IMG/VR virus record: IMGVR_UViG_3300037504_000192
Span: 1-25,598 of that record
Strand: one strand, 5' to 3'
DNA: 25,598 nt
Source: a virus
In this document: in pieces, positions 11,669 through 19,847 of the stretch
Numbering within the stretch: position 1 is the first letter of the stretch
Layout: every line of letters starts with the position of its first letter
Made by a program: the position numbers and the translations under genes
The notes under the pieces: model-generated
Told to the model about the DNA's origin: nothing
The model's input: the letters and a program-made list of their open reading frames with translations, nothing else
Databases searched by the model: none

Positions 11669-14238
11669 TACGGTACTCCCTGTGCAGCCAGGTCATCGAG
11701 CGCCGCGCCGAACTGGCCCCACACCGCCGATTGCACCTTACTCCCGATCATCCCCGCCATCTCTTGCAGGCGCGCCGCGTTGTCAACAACCGGGTTGCTA
11801 ATATTGATAGTGATGCTGCCGGTACCCCCGCCCCCGCTCGCCATTGGTGCGGTTGCTCCCTGCATGCCTGATAGAATGTCCTCGGTCATACGGTTCGGAA
11901 CAATGCGCCCATCCTGGCCCGGCACAAACAGTTCGCGCCCGGTTTCACCGACTGTATAGACATCGCCCGCCTGAACCGGCCCGCCGATTGCGCGTTTCTT
12001 CGGCTCTTTTTGGCCGCCACCCTTTGCCGCGCGCGCGGCTGCGTCGGTCGTGCCGGTTGCCGCTGCTGCGCCGACTTCCTCAATCCTGTGCACCGTGACA
12101 ATCTCGCGCGGTATGGTGTCAAGTGAGCTATTGACACCTGCTGCTGCGCGCTCAGCCTCGCCGGGGATTTCAGCCAGCCGATCCGCGTACTCTTGCGCGC
12201 TGATTTCGCCGTTTTGAAAATCCTCAGTCGCGGCATCGGTCATCTGCTGAATAGCCGCGTCTACGCGCTGCTGTGTTTCGACAGTCTGGTTTCGGATGCG
12301 CTGCTGCTGATCGATGTACTGCTGCGTATTCTCGCCGCCGCTCGCAACCCATTGATCGATAGAGCGCGTCATTTCGCCATACGAGCGGTCAACGATGGAC
12401 GTTTGCACGCCGTATTCTTGCCGTAGCGCGTCGGTCATCTCGGTAATGGTCTCTTCGTTGATGCCCGCCATGCGCGCCTGTGCAGTCGTGTAATCAATGA
12501 GCATCTGGCCCAAATGCGCCAGTTGTTCTGCCTGCTGCCGTGCGTATGCCTCGGCGGCAGCTTGCTCCTGTTCAGTAAACGCGGCTTCCTGGGCGGCGAT
12601 GCGGTCGGCATTGCTGCGCACCAGATTATCAATTTGCTCCTGGATTGCCCCGCGCTCCTCGTCAGTGCTGGCCTGCCAGAACTCGGTTTCCAGCGCTGCC
12701 AGATCATTGCGGTAGTCGGCTTCAATTTCAGCCACTTCCGCGCCGTGCTCGATTCGCGCCGTTTTGCGCTCCTGCAAAAATTCGCGTTCAGTTTGCAGCG
12801 CGTCCTGGAACGCATCGCGCCCGCCGGAGAATGCGTCAGCGAGCGTTTTTTGGTACTCCTCAATTTCGTCTTCGCTGAGTTGCGCCGCGTCGCCTACCTC
12901 CCCAAACGTGCCCGCTTGCATTTCGGCCTCGGCCTGCAAAACGTGGGTCAGGTCGCGGGAGCGCTGCTCAATACGATCTCCTGTCGTGCGCGTCGCCTCA
13001 TAGAGTTGCTCAAGCTCCTCCTCGTAGGCGCTGCGAAGCTCAGGCCGCAATCGACTGGCCGGATTGCGCAGCCCGGATTCGAGTTCAGTAATACGTTCAA
13101 TCTGGCGGCGCTGTGTTTCCTCCAGGTCTTCCAGCGCGTCGCGTTCAGCCTGATACAACGATTGTGTATCCTCACTGGCACCCTGGAACTCGCGGCTCGC
13201 CTCGCTCAGCGCGTTGTATGCGTCGGTTCCTTGCTGGAGTTGCTCCACAGCACTGTCCATGTCAGACAACGCGCTGATGGCCGTATTGGTGCGATTGGCG
13301 ACCAGCCCCAACCCGCGCGCCGCCGGGGTCAATCCTCGCTGGATCAGGCCGCCGAGGGATGTGGTCAGTTGCTCAACTTCTGCTGACGCGTCTCGAAACG
13401 CCTGAGCGTTGGTTTGCAGCCGCGCGTCAACCGCTTCTGAAGTGGCTCCAAGGTCAGTGAGCAAGTTGTCAAGGACAGCTAGTTTTTCCGCGCCGCTCAG
13501 GCTCTCATCAGTGAGCGCCGCCAGTTCTCGCCGCGAGAGTTCAAACCGCTCTGCAAGGCTGGTAATGTCGCCTGAGAGCGCCTCGCGTAGCGCAATGGCC
13601 GCATCCTCGAATTGCGCCGACGGGTCGAGCACCAGTAACCGCTGCGCGGCCTCGTTGATCTCGCCAATGCCGACCCCGGCGTTGCGCGCCGAGTTTGACA
13701 GGCTTCCGAGTTGCGCGATATTATCCGATAGGCTGCCACCATAGCGGCGCTGCTGATCTTCAGCCAGCCGCAGTATCTCGTTATACGTCGCCTGATCGCC
13801 TGCCAGCGCGCGCACGGTCGCCTGCGTCGTTTCCAGGTCGTTGGCTGCGCTCAGGGCTTGCGCGCCAAATTGCGCCAATTGCACCGCGCCCAGGCTAACC
13901 CCAAGCGCGCCGAGCGCACCCGTTAGCCCCGACACACCACTGCGCAACCCGCCCACCCCGCGCTGCGCTTGCTGCGCCGAGTCGCCCGTGGTGCGCAGTT
14001 CGCTTGATGAGTTGCGCAGATTGCGCACGGCCCGATCCGCCGAAGTGCTGGTGCGGTCGAGTGATTGCGCGGGCAAATCCAACAGGCGGCTGCTGCGCTC
14101 CGCAGTTGTGCCCGTTCGCGCTATTGATTGATCAAGCTGCCGCAGCGGGCGTTGAGCATCGCTCACTCCACGCCGCAACGGGGTTGTATCAAGGTCAATT
14201 TGTGCGTAGGCACTGCCTAGATTAACGCCGTCTGTCAT
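11668..14238 (-). CDS. Tail tape measure protein
   Basis: 856 residues, starting in an ATGA overlap with the frameshifted chaperone frame. The N-terminal region is helical with a Gly/Ala/Leu hydrophobic stretch near 95-130 (GVSGLTGALGALGVSLGAVQ). Residues about 340-730 are long charged Gln/Glu/Arg coiled coil. Near residue 750 the tape-measure signature GGPVQAGDVYTVGETGRELF appears, followed by VPGQDGRIVPN. It sets tail length and is carried in the tail tube until DNA ejection. At about 1.5 angstrom per residue this length would give a tail of roughly 125-130 nm. No lysozyme or peptidase domain was seen. Confidence 0.93.
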   Translation of the reverse strand: MTDGVNLGSAYAQIDLDTTPLRRGVSDAQRPLRQLDQSIARTGTTAERSSRLLDLPAQSLDRTSTSADRAVRNLRNSSSELRTTGDSAQQAQRGVGGLRSGVSGLTGALGALGVSLGAVQLAQFGAQALSAANDLETTQATVRALAGDQATYNEILRLAEDQQRRYGGSLSDNIAQLGSLSNSARNAGVGIGEINEAAQRLLVLDPSAQFEDAAIALREALSGDITSLAERFELSRRELAALTDESLSGAEKLAVLDNLLTDLGATSEAVDARLQTNAQAFRDASAEVEQLTTSLGGLIQRGLTPAARGLGLVANRTNTAISALSDMDSAVEQLQQGTDAYNALSEASREFQGASEDTQSLYQAERDALEDLEETQRRQIERITELESGLRNPASRLRPELRSAYEEELEQLYEATRTTGDRIEQRSRDLTHVLQAEAEMQAGTFGEVGDAAQLSEDEIEEYQKTLADAFSGGRDAFQDALQTEREFLQERKTARIEHGAEVAEIEADYRNDLAALETEFWQASTDEERGAIQEQIDNLVRSNADRIAAQEAAFTEQEQAAAEAYARQQAEQLAHLGQMLIDYTTAQARMAGINEETITEMTDALRQEYGVQTSIVDRSYGEMTRSIDQWVASGGENTQQYIDQQQRIRNQTVETQQRVDAAIQQMTDAATEDFQNGEISAQEYADRLAEIPGEAERAAAGVNSSLDTIPREIVTVHRIEEVGAAAATGTTDAAARAAKGGGQKEPKKRAIGGPVQAGDVYTVGETGRELFVPGQDGRIVPNRMTEDILSGMQGATAPMASGGGGTGSITINISNPVVDNAARLQEMAGMIGSKVQSAVWGQFGAALDDLAAQGVP

Positions 14239-14847
14239 TCGCCTGGTGGCTTCCCTTCAATGACTCGTATCTTATGGATGGGCGGGCTGCTGTATTGCGG
14301 CTTTTCGGCCTCTTTGCGCCGCTCGTCACGATGCAATTGCGCCGCAATCAGCACCGCGTAATCAATATCAAGAGCCGACCACGACCCCTGCAGGATCTGA
14401 CTCGGCCTCTGGTGGTACCGCTCGGCCACGGCGTCGAGGGCTATCACCGCTGTCGGTTGGCTTGACAGGAAACACCGCCAGAGGCGCAGCCTCCTCCTGC
14501 GCAAATTTGTACATCCAAAAGCGATCCAGGAGAGGTATTTCGTCAACACCGACCGCATTATCGCTGGCCTTATCTGCAATCGGTGGCGAGATCGTCATTG
14601 CCTTGACGACGGCATTGACGATCGGGATGTTTTTCTTCAGCGTCTCCTGATCGAACCCGCCCGCACCTTTCTCAATGAGTTCAGCCACCCGACCCGACAA
14701 CGGCAGCGGGATATGCCCCGCCGCCGCCAGATCGAGCAATTGCGCGCGCTTTACCTTTACACGCAAGCCACAACCGAGTTGCATGATATGCTCCTGTGGC
14801 TGCTGCTGCTTGCGCCATTCCGTAATGTCTGTCGTTGGTTCCATCAT
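14235..14847 (-). CDS. Tail assembly chaperone, frameshifted long form (GT-like)
   Basis: The frame ending at 14235 has no start of its own with an RBS, but overlaps the short chaperone gene over about 200 nt and ends in ATGA with the tape measure start. Its sequence ALDAVAERYHQRPSQILQGS, then DIDYAVLIAAQL, looks like a genuine chaperone C-terminus (compare YHxxPSxLL patterns), whereas the zero-frame tail is a Pro/Arg/Gly-rich run. The two frames differ by +1 (equivalently -2), giving a fused product of about 203 residues. A plausible slip site is TTT-C at 14472-14469, where a Phe tRNA could move from UUU to UUC. Lambda uses -1 and Mu uses -2, so the direction here is notable. The exact slip position is inferred. 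Confidence 0.75.
14368..14847 (-). CDS. Tail assembly chaperone, short form (G-like)
   Basis: 159 residues. AGGAGG lies directly before tandem ATGs at 14847 and 14844 (the second has the better spacing). It has a small N-terminal part (TDITEWRKQQQPQEHIMQLG), a helix VKRAQLLDLAAAGHIPLPL, a helical core (GRVAELIEKGAGGFDQETLK) and a Pro/Arg-rich end. Its place between the tail tube and tape measure genes is the standard position of the G protein, which coats the tape measure during tail assembly and is not in the mature virion. It is made in excess over the frameshifted form. Confidence 0.8.
   Translation of the reverse strand: MMEPTTDITEWRKQQQPQEHIMQLGCGLRVKVKRAQLLDLAAAGHIPLPLSGRVAELIEKGAGGFDQETLKKNIPIVNAVVKAMTISPPIADKASDNAVGVDEIPLLDRFWMYKFAQEEAAPLAVFPVKPTDSGDSPRRRGRAVPPEAESDPAGVVVGS
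14406..14484 (-). promoter_or_regulatory. Structured region around the candidate frameshift site
   Basis: In the mRNA, CCUCUGGCGGU (14484-14474) can pair with ACCACCAGAGG (14416-14406), 11 bp with one C.A mismatch, enclosing the UUU-C slip candidate. Within the loop, CUGUC (14468-14464) and GACAG (14454-14450) form a 5-bp hairpin just after it. This may stimulate slippage; folding was judged by eye. Confidence 0.4.
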
Positions 14848-14852
14848 TCCTC

Positions 14853-15458
14853 CTAAAGCGGCAGCCCGGTGCCTGTTCCCGTCGTCAGTGCAGCGGGAAT
14901 GCTATAGCGCATAAAGTCGTAGATTTTGTTGCTGCCCGAAATGGTTACGGTGCTGTCGGCAATGCCGACTGCACTGGTGTTCGGCGTGAAGAACGCGCCA
15001 TTGGTAAGCGTACTTGAAAAACCGCTGCTTATCATGCATTTGTAAATAAGCATGTGTGTTTCGGTCGTACATCCTGCCTCAACGACCCGGCCACGCACGC
15101 CAAAGTACGGAAAGCACTGACCGCCCACGCCACTGAGCACGTCTCGATTTGCGGATGCCGTTCCCGTGCCACTAGCGACGCTGACCGTTCCGGTGGTGAT
15201 GGTGTACCCGCCAAATATGCTCATTGAATTGAAATCAATTTTGCCGTTGGTGAATGCCAGTTCGACATGCGTCAATCGGCTGGACGCCTCGACAATCGTA
15301 TCGTTGCCCGGAAGCACGGCGTGCTGCAAAACCTCTGTCACTTGCAATTCTTGCGCCGCATCAAAGATGTAGACCGTATCTCCGGCCCGGTTGAAAATCT
15401 TCACCTCGCGCAGTCCGTAGACTGCCCCCCGCCCACTTGTTACCTGTGGCGTTGCCAT
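14853..15458 (-). CDS. Major tail (tube) protein
   Basis: 201 residues; AGGAGGG lies within the end of the upstream gene, nine bases before the ATG. The protein is beta-rich with Thr/Ser/Gly stretches. It includes GLREVKIFNRAGDTVYIF, a segment THVELAFTNGKIDFNSMSIF and a Ser/Ala/Thr loop TVSVASGTGTASANRD. Its position directly upstream of the chaperones and downstream of the tail terminator is the canonical place of the tube subunit, which polymerises around the tape measure. No extra Ig-like domain was noted. The assignment is by gene order, size and composition. Confidence 0.8.
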   Translation of the reverse strand: MATPQVTSGRGAVYGLREVKIFNRAGDTVYIFDAAQELQVTEVLQHAVLPGNDTIVEASSRLTHVELAFTNGKIDFNSMSIFGGYTITTGTVSVASGTGTASANRDVLSGVGGQCFPYFGVRGRVVEAGCTTETHMLIYKCMISSGFSSTLTNGAFFTPNTSAVGIADSTVTISGSNKIYDFMRYSIPAALTTGTGTGLPL

Positions 15459-15460
15459 AT

Positions 15461-15895
15461 CTATGCCCTCCTACATATACACTGGTATTGCGCGCGAATT
15501 ACCCGCGCGTTGCGTAAGATATCGGTTTCCTCGTTGGTGATGGCATCGTTGACATGCGTGATCCACCACATCGCGCCTGTGTCGTCTGCGACCGTTGGCA
15601 GGCAGGTTTCGTGCAAAAGCGCATAAATGCGATTATTGGCGCTCTGAATGGCCGTGTCGATGCGCTCCTGATACAGCCAGATATTGACAAACAGGCGTTC
15701 GGCTTTGACATATTGCGGGCCGGTTGGTGCCCGCGTGCCAGTTTTCAGCAGCAGGCACGGCAGCACTTCGCCTGTGTCAAACGCGGCTGGCGTTGCCTGT
15801 CGGCTGATCTCCACTGCGCTGTCATACAGCCCGCCCGTGAGCAGCGTGGTTAGCGTGCTATCGCTGTTCAGTGTGGCAAAAATCGTTGCTTTCAT
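15461..15895 (-). CDS. Tail terminator (gpU-like)
   Basis: 144 residues. It overlaps the gp10-like gene stop (ATGA). The N-terminus MKATIFATLNSDSTLTTLLTG matches the short helix-loop start common to tail terminator proteins (DUF3168-like: I.a.L..d..L..ll.ggiy). It continues with PCLLLKTGTRAP, a central strand LFVNIWLYQ and QSANNRIYALLHE, also typical. Such proteins cap the tail tube and join it to the head. Position between the gp10-like gene and the tube gene supports this. Confidence 0.8.
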   Translation of the reverse strand: MKATIFATLNSDSTLTTLLTGGLYDSAVEISRQATPAAFDTGEVLPCLLLKTGTRAPTGPQYVKAERLFVNIWLYQERIDTAIQSANNRIYALLHETCLPTVADDTGAMWWITHVNDAITNEETDILRNARVIRAQYQCICRRA

Positions 15896-16266
15896 TGTGC
15901 CAACCTGCGCTTGACTTCACGCTCCACAATACTGATGTACTGCTGCCACGTTGGCTCAACAATGGCAAATCGCCCGCCGTGGCGTAACTCCAGCCACTTG
16001 CCATAGTCGATATCAGGGCCGTGTGAAAGGTATATGCGAATGAGCGACACATTGATTTGCACAGCCTGAGCAAACAGGCCGCGCCGCGCGTTCCCGGTGC
16101 GGTCTGTCCACGGAGCATCCTGTTTCATTTCGGCCTGAGCCTGGATTGCAATATCCTGAGCCAGTTGCATCAATGCTGTTTCAACCGTATCGGCATAGTC
16201 CTCAATGGCCGGCGTCAATGTCGAGGGCGATACAACCCAGCGGACAGATATGCTGTTTCGCGCCAT
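15892..16266 (-). CDS. HK97 gp10-like head-tail/tail completion protein
   Basis: 124 residues; the start at 16266 follows GGAGGCTAACA. The N-terminal half is helical (YADTVETALMQLAQDIAIQA), followed by KQDAPWTDRTGNARRGLFAQ. This matches the AP(W)xDTGxLRxSI pattern of the HK97-gp10 family: a conserved Pro, then D-R-T-G-N-A-R. Later segments include SHGPDIDYGKWLELRHGG. Proteins of this family act at the head-tail joint. It is flanked by the head closure and tail terminator genes, as expected. Confidence 0.8.
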   Translation of the reverse strand: MARNSISVRWVVSPSTLTPAIEDYADTVETALMQLAQDIAIQAQAEMKQDAPWTDRTGNARRGLFAQAVQINVSLIRIYLSHGPDIDYGKWLELRHGGRFAIVEPTWQQYISIVEREVKRRLAQ

Positions 16267-16268
16267 TG

Positions 16269-16598
16269 TTAGCCTCCAATCATTTCGATATCGCATTGTG
16301 TGTGCATCTGCCGGTTCGGATGGACAAACCGCACGCGGTAGAGTTCACCGTCAATGATGCACTTGTCGTCAATCTCGACATCGAGATCGGTTGCACCAAT
16401 CAGTACCACATCCCCGCGCCGCTCTTCAGCCCCGTCGCTTTCTGGATCGCTGTAACTGCTGGTGCGCTCCACTCGGACGGTCTGCGCGGCCAGGTCAACC
16501 CCGGCCCGCCGAAACACCACGCTGACAGACCGCGTATCACGCAGGGTCGTTAGTTGCGCTGTGATTTCGGCTATGTCAGCAGCACTCAGGAAGCTCAT
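16269..16598 (-). CDS. Head closure (stopper) protein
   Basis: 109 residues. The start at 16598 (MSFLSAADIAEI) is favoured over an upstream GTG because GGAGGTGGTGTCT gives proper spacing and it makes an ATGA overlap with the preceding gene. It begins with a helix, followed by beta-strands (TRSVSVVFRRAG, RGDVVLIGATDLDVEIDDKC, LYRVRFVHPN). This size and beta-rich pattern, and the place after the connector, fit the small stopper/head-tail joining proteins of siphophages. Role inferred from order. Confidence 0.7.
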   Translation of the reverse strand: MSFLSAADIAEITAQLTTLRDTRSVSVVFRRAGVDLAAQTVRVERTSSYSDPESDGAEERRGDVVLIGATDLDVEIDDKCIIDGELYRVRFVHPNRQMHTQCDIEMIGG

Positions 16599-16825
16599 AG
16601 ACACCACCTCCCCGCGCCATCAGGAACCTCTTTTAAGCCTGCCAATACGCGCAGTGCGTTGTAGACGCGATGCAACTCACGCAACTTCCCAAGCGTAATA
16701 GTGATTGCATATCCGTCTTCAATATTGCATTCAATGCGAATAGGTGTGCTGTCTGGTTCGTCCTGTAAATGGGGCAGCATCCCCGTTTCAACAAATGGCG
16801 CGATGGCCCTACGTAGTTCTTCCAT
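16595..16825 (-). CDS. Small protein in the connector cluster (76 aa)
   Basis: The start at 16825 is in TAATG overlap with the connector gene; upstream GTG starts lack support. It is short, with an N-terminal helix MEELRRAIAPFVETGMLPHL, then strands IRIECNIEDGYAITITLGK and a helix LRELHRVYNALRVLAGL. No known motif is seen. It is inserted between connector and stopper genes, with ATGA coupling to the stopper. It may be a virion assembly accessory, but no function can be assigned. Confidence 0.65.
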   Translation of the reverse strand: MEELRRAIAPFVETGMLPHLQDEPDSTPIRIECNIEDGYAITITLGKLRELHRVYNALRVLAGLKEVPDGAGRWCL

Positions 16826-17517
16826 TATCCACACCACCCCGGAGCAAGCTGGTTATAAGCTGTGATTGCTCGCATATATTCATCTTCGAGCGCCCGCACC
16901 TGATTGTTCAGTGCTTTTGCTCGATCCTGTGCGTTCATATCTACACTTACATCGCCCTGTCGGTAGCTGCGCACCTTAGTGCCCTGACTACTCTCTGCGG
17001 TGGCCTGCACCCGCGTGGCTTCAGCCTGTGCTTTCAACAACAGGATGCGTACAGCTTCGCTGTCTTCGTCCAGATACTCGTACTCATCGCTGGCATTGAG
17101 GATGTGTTTCCAGCCGTAGCGCAGCACGCGTGTTTCGCTGGTGTCGGGTGTCGGATGGATCGTGATTTGCCCGCCCCGGATGGTATAGCGTTCGTCGCAT
17201 GGGTCGCAATACGGGTTGTAGCTGTAGCCCCATATCGGCCAGCCATACGCGCCCGTTTCCCAAACATCGCGCCAATTGCCGCACGCATCGCCCTCGCGCT
17301 TGAAGCTGATGAGCAGCAAAAAATCATCTGGCAGGGCATAGGTTGCGGTGCTTGCCACCACGTCTATGGTGGTCTGCGTCTGTTGCGTCGTGCGGCGGCT
17401 GAAATCAGCCACGGCTTGCTTGACAGCACTCTGGTATTGCGCCGTGCTTGGCACGCCATCACTGGCAGGCACCAACGCTTGCAGTTGCGTCACAAGGGTG
17501 CTCAGGGCAATACTCAT
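16825..17517 (-). CDS. Head-tail connector (adaptor) protein
   Basis: 230 residues from the ATG at 17517, which overlaps the portal stop (ATGA); GGAG lies eight bases upstream. The N-terminal helix TLVTQLQALVPASDG and AQYQSAVKQAVADFSRRT recall gp15/gp6-type adaptors (early helix with a conserved a-D-f-s/y pattern). Next come strands ATYALPDDFLLLISFKRE, an aromatic loop with CDPCDERY, and C-terminal helices (AVRILLLKAQAEATRV). Gene order after the portal supports a ring-forming adaptor attached to the portal. The 230-aa length is longer than minimal adaptors. Family assignment by position and pattern. Confidence 0.75.
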   Translation of the reverse strand: MSIALSTLVTQLQALVPASDGVPSTAQYQSAVKQAVADFSRRTTQQTQTTIDVVASTATYALPDDFLLLISFKREGDACGNWRDVWETGAYGWPIWGYSYNPYCDPCDERYTIRGGQITIHPTPDTSETRVLRYGWKHILNASDEYEYLDEDSEAVRILLLKAQAEATRVQATAESSQGTKVRSYRQGDVSVDMNAQDRAKALNNQVRALEDEYMRAITAYNQLAPGWCG

Positions 17518-19307
17518 ACCACCAACTCCGCTATGCATCGACAATTAACTTGCTCGCCCGGCACAATGCCGTTCCATCCCTGCGATTGCAGTCGCCCGTC
17601 AAGCGCACGGTGAGACGGACGTACCCGCTCATCACGCATTGTGATCCAGCGATAATCCACAGAAACTCCTATCGCCCGTAGCTGTTGCCCATACGCCTGT
17701 ACTGTTTGCCAACGACCTCGGCTGACTTCGGTAGTCGCAATGGTTAACGCTCGATCCACCCCAAACAACCAGAGCGGAAACAGCCCGTCTTCTTCGTTTT
17801 CATCAGTCGTCTCACGCACAAATCGCGCATCCCGTTGCGCCAGTGCATCAAGCTCCACATTAAGCACGTTTGCCGCCTGTTGCGCCCCTTCAGTGTCGAG
17901 TGCTGCTAGATCGTCCTGGAGCGTGCGCAAATAAGCCACCGAAGCAATGGTGAGTGCCTCACGAATAGCCTCTTGCATATCCTGTTCAAACGCATCGCCC
18001 TGGTAGTCGTCTTGATACTCCTCAAGCACGCCGCGTATGAGCCGGTATGCGGCTCGCTCCTGTGGATCAAGATCGGCCACGGTTGCCTTGATTGCCCTGA
18101 TAGATTGCCCGTTGTCGCTTTGTTCGGGTAACGGTTCCGGCTCCGGTTCGGGCGCGCTGAGCGGCTCGTAGCCAAGCATCTGGCGCGCCTCGTCTACTGT
18201 AAGAATAGGCGCGCCGCCGACAAGTGCCTGCAGGCTTTGCGCCTTACTCACTTCGTGCTGCTGGTACACCTCAAGTTGCGACGGGTCAAACCGCAGTTCG
18301 TAGCCATCGGGTAATATTTGATCGTTGATCGTTTCGGCTATCAGCGTGGCACTGGGTAGTACTGTCTGTTGGTAAAAGTTAAGCGTGTCCTGCTGGCTGG
18401 TAGCGTAGTTCGCAGCGTCGGCACTAATCATCGAATGAGGGACGCCCAGCGCAGCGCACACATCCTCGCGCGCCTGCGTGGTCAGGGTGTCACTTGCCAT
18501 CTGGTCAAGCGTGTCACCGACCACCTCCACGCTGAAACGGTCGTCAAGCGCTCTGGCGCGGTGGCTATTGCGCACTCCGCTAAAAAAGCGCCGCCACCAG
18601 GCGTTCACCTGCTCGCGCTCCGCCGGGCTGACCGCGGTCGGCACCTTGATAATCATCGGCCTGACCGCCCCGCGCGCGAAAAACGACGCCACATACTCGG
18701 TCAGATTGCCGAGGATGCCAGCGCCCGCCATTGCCACCTGCGCCGGTGGCACCCCCGGCCCCACTTCGCTACTCAAATTAGGCACCCAGAAGTACGCCAG
18801 CGTACCATTGCGCTCCGTGATCGGCTGCAATCGCTGCACAGCCTTCGGCGCATTGTCATAGACCGTCACCCGCTCGAAATAATCAAGCCCTGCCAATGGC
18901 TCATAATGTGGCGTGATTGACCACGGAACAATCCAGTCATAGCGAGCATTGCGCCCGAATCGATTGGTAGATTGCAGCCAGTACGCCGCGCCATACAAAC
19001 ACAATGCCGCCTCAGTGCTGTACAGCCGCAACCGCAAACCGCGCACAATGCCGCGAAAATCCGGGCTATCCTTTATGTCCTCGTCGTCGCCATCTCGATA
19101 GATGCCATACGGCAGTCCAGATACCGCCTTTGCGCGCTTGTCCACTGCGGCAAACAGATACGGCACGCGGCGATACTCATGCACCGGTTGTGTCTGGTAC
19201 GCGGTGTCCGTGCCGAAGACACGCCACGCCGGGTCATAGTCCGACAACGACAAGCTCTTTGTCGAAACGCCATCGGTTAAAATCAGGTTGTCAGATGTGC
19301 GCGGCAT
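17514..19307 (-). CDS. Portal protein fused to a Mu F/SPP1 gp7-like minor head domain
   Basis: 597 residues. The N-terminal part (about 1-385) is an HK97-type portal: VPYLFAAVDKRAKAVSGLPY near the start, a central FFARGAVRPMIIKVP segment, then LTTQAREDVCAALGVPHSMI and a helix before QLEVYQQHEVSKAQSLQALV. A Pro/Glu linker (SAPEPEPEPLPEQSDNG) follows, then a helical region and a C-terminal MuF domain at about 510-597. The MuF domain carries RWITMRDERVRPSHRALDGR and PGEQVNCRCIAEL, with paired cysteines. The portal forms the dodecameric DNA gate; MuF proteins are minor head proteins. Portals and MuF proteins are usually separate adjacent genes. The ATG at 19307 has only a weak RBS. Both assignments are strong by sequence. 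Confidence 0.92.
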   Translation of the reverse strand: MPRTSDNLILTDGVSTKSLSLSDYDPAWRVFGTDTAYQTQPVHEYRRVPYLFAAVDKRAKAVSGLPYGIYRDGDDEDIKDSPDFRGIVRGLRLRLYSTEAALCLYGAAYWLQSTNRFGRNARYDWIVPWSITPHYEPLAGLDYFERVTVYDNAPKAVQRLQPITERNGTLAYFWVPNLSSEVGPGVPPAQVAMAGAGILGNLTEYVASFFARGAVRPMIIKVPTAVSPAEREQVNAWWRRFFSGVRNSHRARALDDRFSVEVVGDTLDQMASDTLTTQAREDVCAALGVPHSMISADAANYATSQQDTLNFYQQTVLPSATLIAETINDQILPDGYELRFDPSQLEVYQQHEVSKAQSLQALVGGAPILTVDEARQMLGYEPLSAPEPEPEPLPEQSDNGQSIRAIKATVADLDPQERAAYRLIRGVLEEYQDDYQGDAFEQDMQEAIREALTIASVAYLRTLQDDLAALDTEGAQQAANVLNVELDALAQRDARFVRETTDENEEDGLFPLWLFGVDRALTIATTEVSRGRWQTVQAYGQQLRAIGVSVDYRWITMRDERVRPSHRALDGRLQSQGWNGIVPGEQVNCRCIAELVV

Positions 19308-19323
19308 ACATTACCAATCTGGT

Positions 19324-19593
19324 CTATCCGAGCCGATTGAGAAGCTGCGTGATATTCGCGCCTGCGGTATCCGTAGCAGCGCCCGCCACGAGGTTATAGA
19401 CCGTCTCACCCTGGCCTGTTGGCACGCCGAACTCGGTTTCCAGGCGGCTGTAGTCGGTGCCGTCGATCATGGTATCCATCACGTCCTTCAGTCGGTGCAG
19501 GCGCTCGTCAAACTGTTCCCCGTATACGACCGTCTGGCGCAAGTCCGCGCCCAATCGCTTTGATAGGTCTACTTTGATATAGGTCACTGCCAT
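19324..19593 (-). CDS. Small phage head-module protein (89 aa)
   Basis: The start at 19593 follows GGAGAAATTGAACC. It is a mixed helical protein: a basic strand VTYIKVDLSKRLGADLRQ, a helix FDERLHRLKDVMDTM, then ETEFGVPTGQGETVYNLVAG and a helical end. The TGQGETVYNL segment looks like one I have seen in small phage structural-region proteins, but no function is known. It sits directly before the portal gene. It is a possible assembly or minor virion component. Confidence 0.65.
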   Translation of the reverse strand: MAVTYIKVDLSKRLGADLRQTVVYGEQFDERLHRLKDVMDTMIDGTDYSRLETEFGVPTGQGETVYNLVAGAATDTAGANITQLLNRLG

Positions 19594-19614
19594 GGTTCAA
19601 TTTCTCCTTATCAA

Positions 19615-19833
19615 CTAAAGTGGATAATCCCGGCCTTTTCCAGCATTCCACAGCTTCAAAAATTCTTCATCAGTAATTTCAACGAGGAAGCCGCGATACC
19701 GAATAGGTGTACTGTCCGCGGTTTCTGGCCCCGTCCAGGTCATGTGCTCTTCAATATGAGCCATTTTTTCCTTTTTGTTTTGTTCTGCGTGACCTAACCG
19801 ATAATAGCATTCCAGTCCGTCTGATAATGGCAT
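19615..19833 (-). CDS. Hypothetical 72-aa protein
   Basis: AAAGGGTAAAGTA precedes the ATG at 19833. The protein is small and polar, with a Lys-rich stretch (AEQNKKEKMAHIEEHM) and a C-terminal ITDEEFLKLWNAGKGRDYPL. No domain is recognised. Its ends are flanked by near-identical 14-15 bp sequences (19613-19627 and 19850-19863), both encoding a Tyr-Pro end and stop, suggesting it entered or was rearranged as a cassette. It lies between the LamG-like gene and the 89-aa gene. Confidence 0.6.
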   Translation of the reverse strand: MPLSDGLECYYRLGHAEQNKKEKMAHIEEHMTWTGPETADSTPIRYRGFLVEITDEEFLKLWNAGKGRDYPL

Positions 19834-19847
19834 TACTTTACCCTTTC

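Noticed and set aside
12514-13386. Long open frame on the plus strand (290 aa)
   Set aside because: Shadow of the tape measure gene on the opposite strand; no RBS and no recognisable protein pattern.
16744-17613. Plus-strand open frame of 289 aa
   Set aside because: Opposite the connector genes, which have coherent overlaps and RBSs; composition is that of an antisense frame.
16730-19720. Shared DSTPIR peptide in the 76-aa (16595) and 72-aa (19615) proteins
   Set aside because: Only six residues and about 11 bp match; the surrounding sequence is unrelated, so chance is likely.
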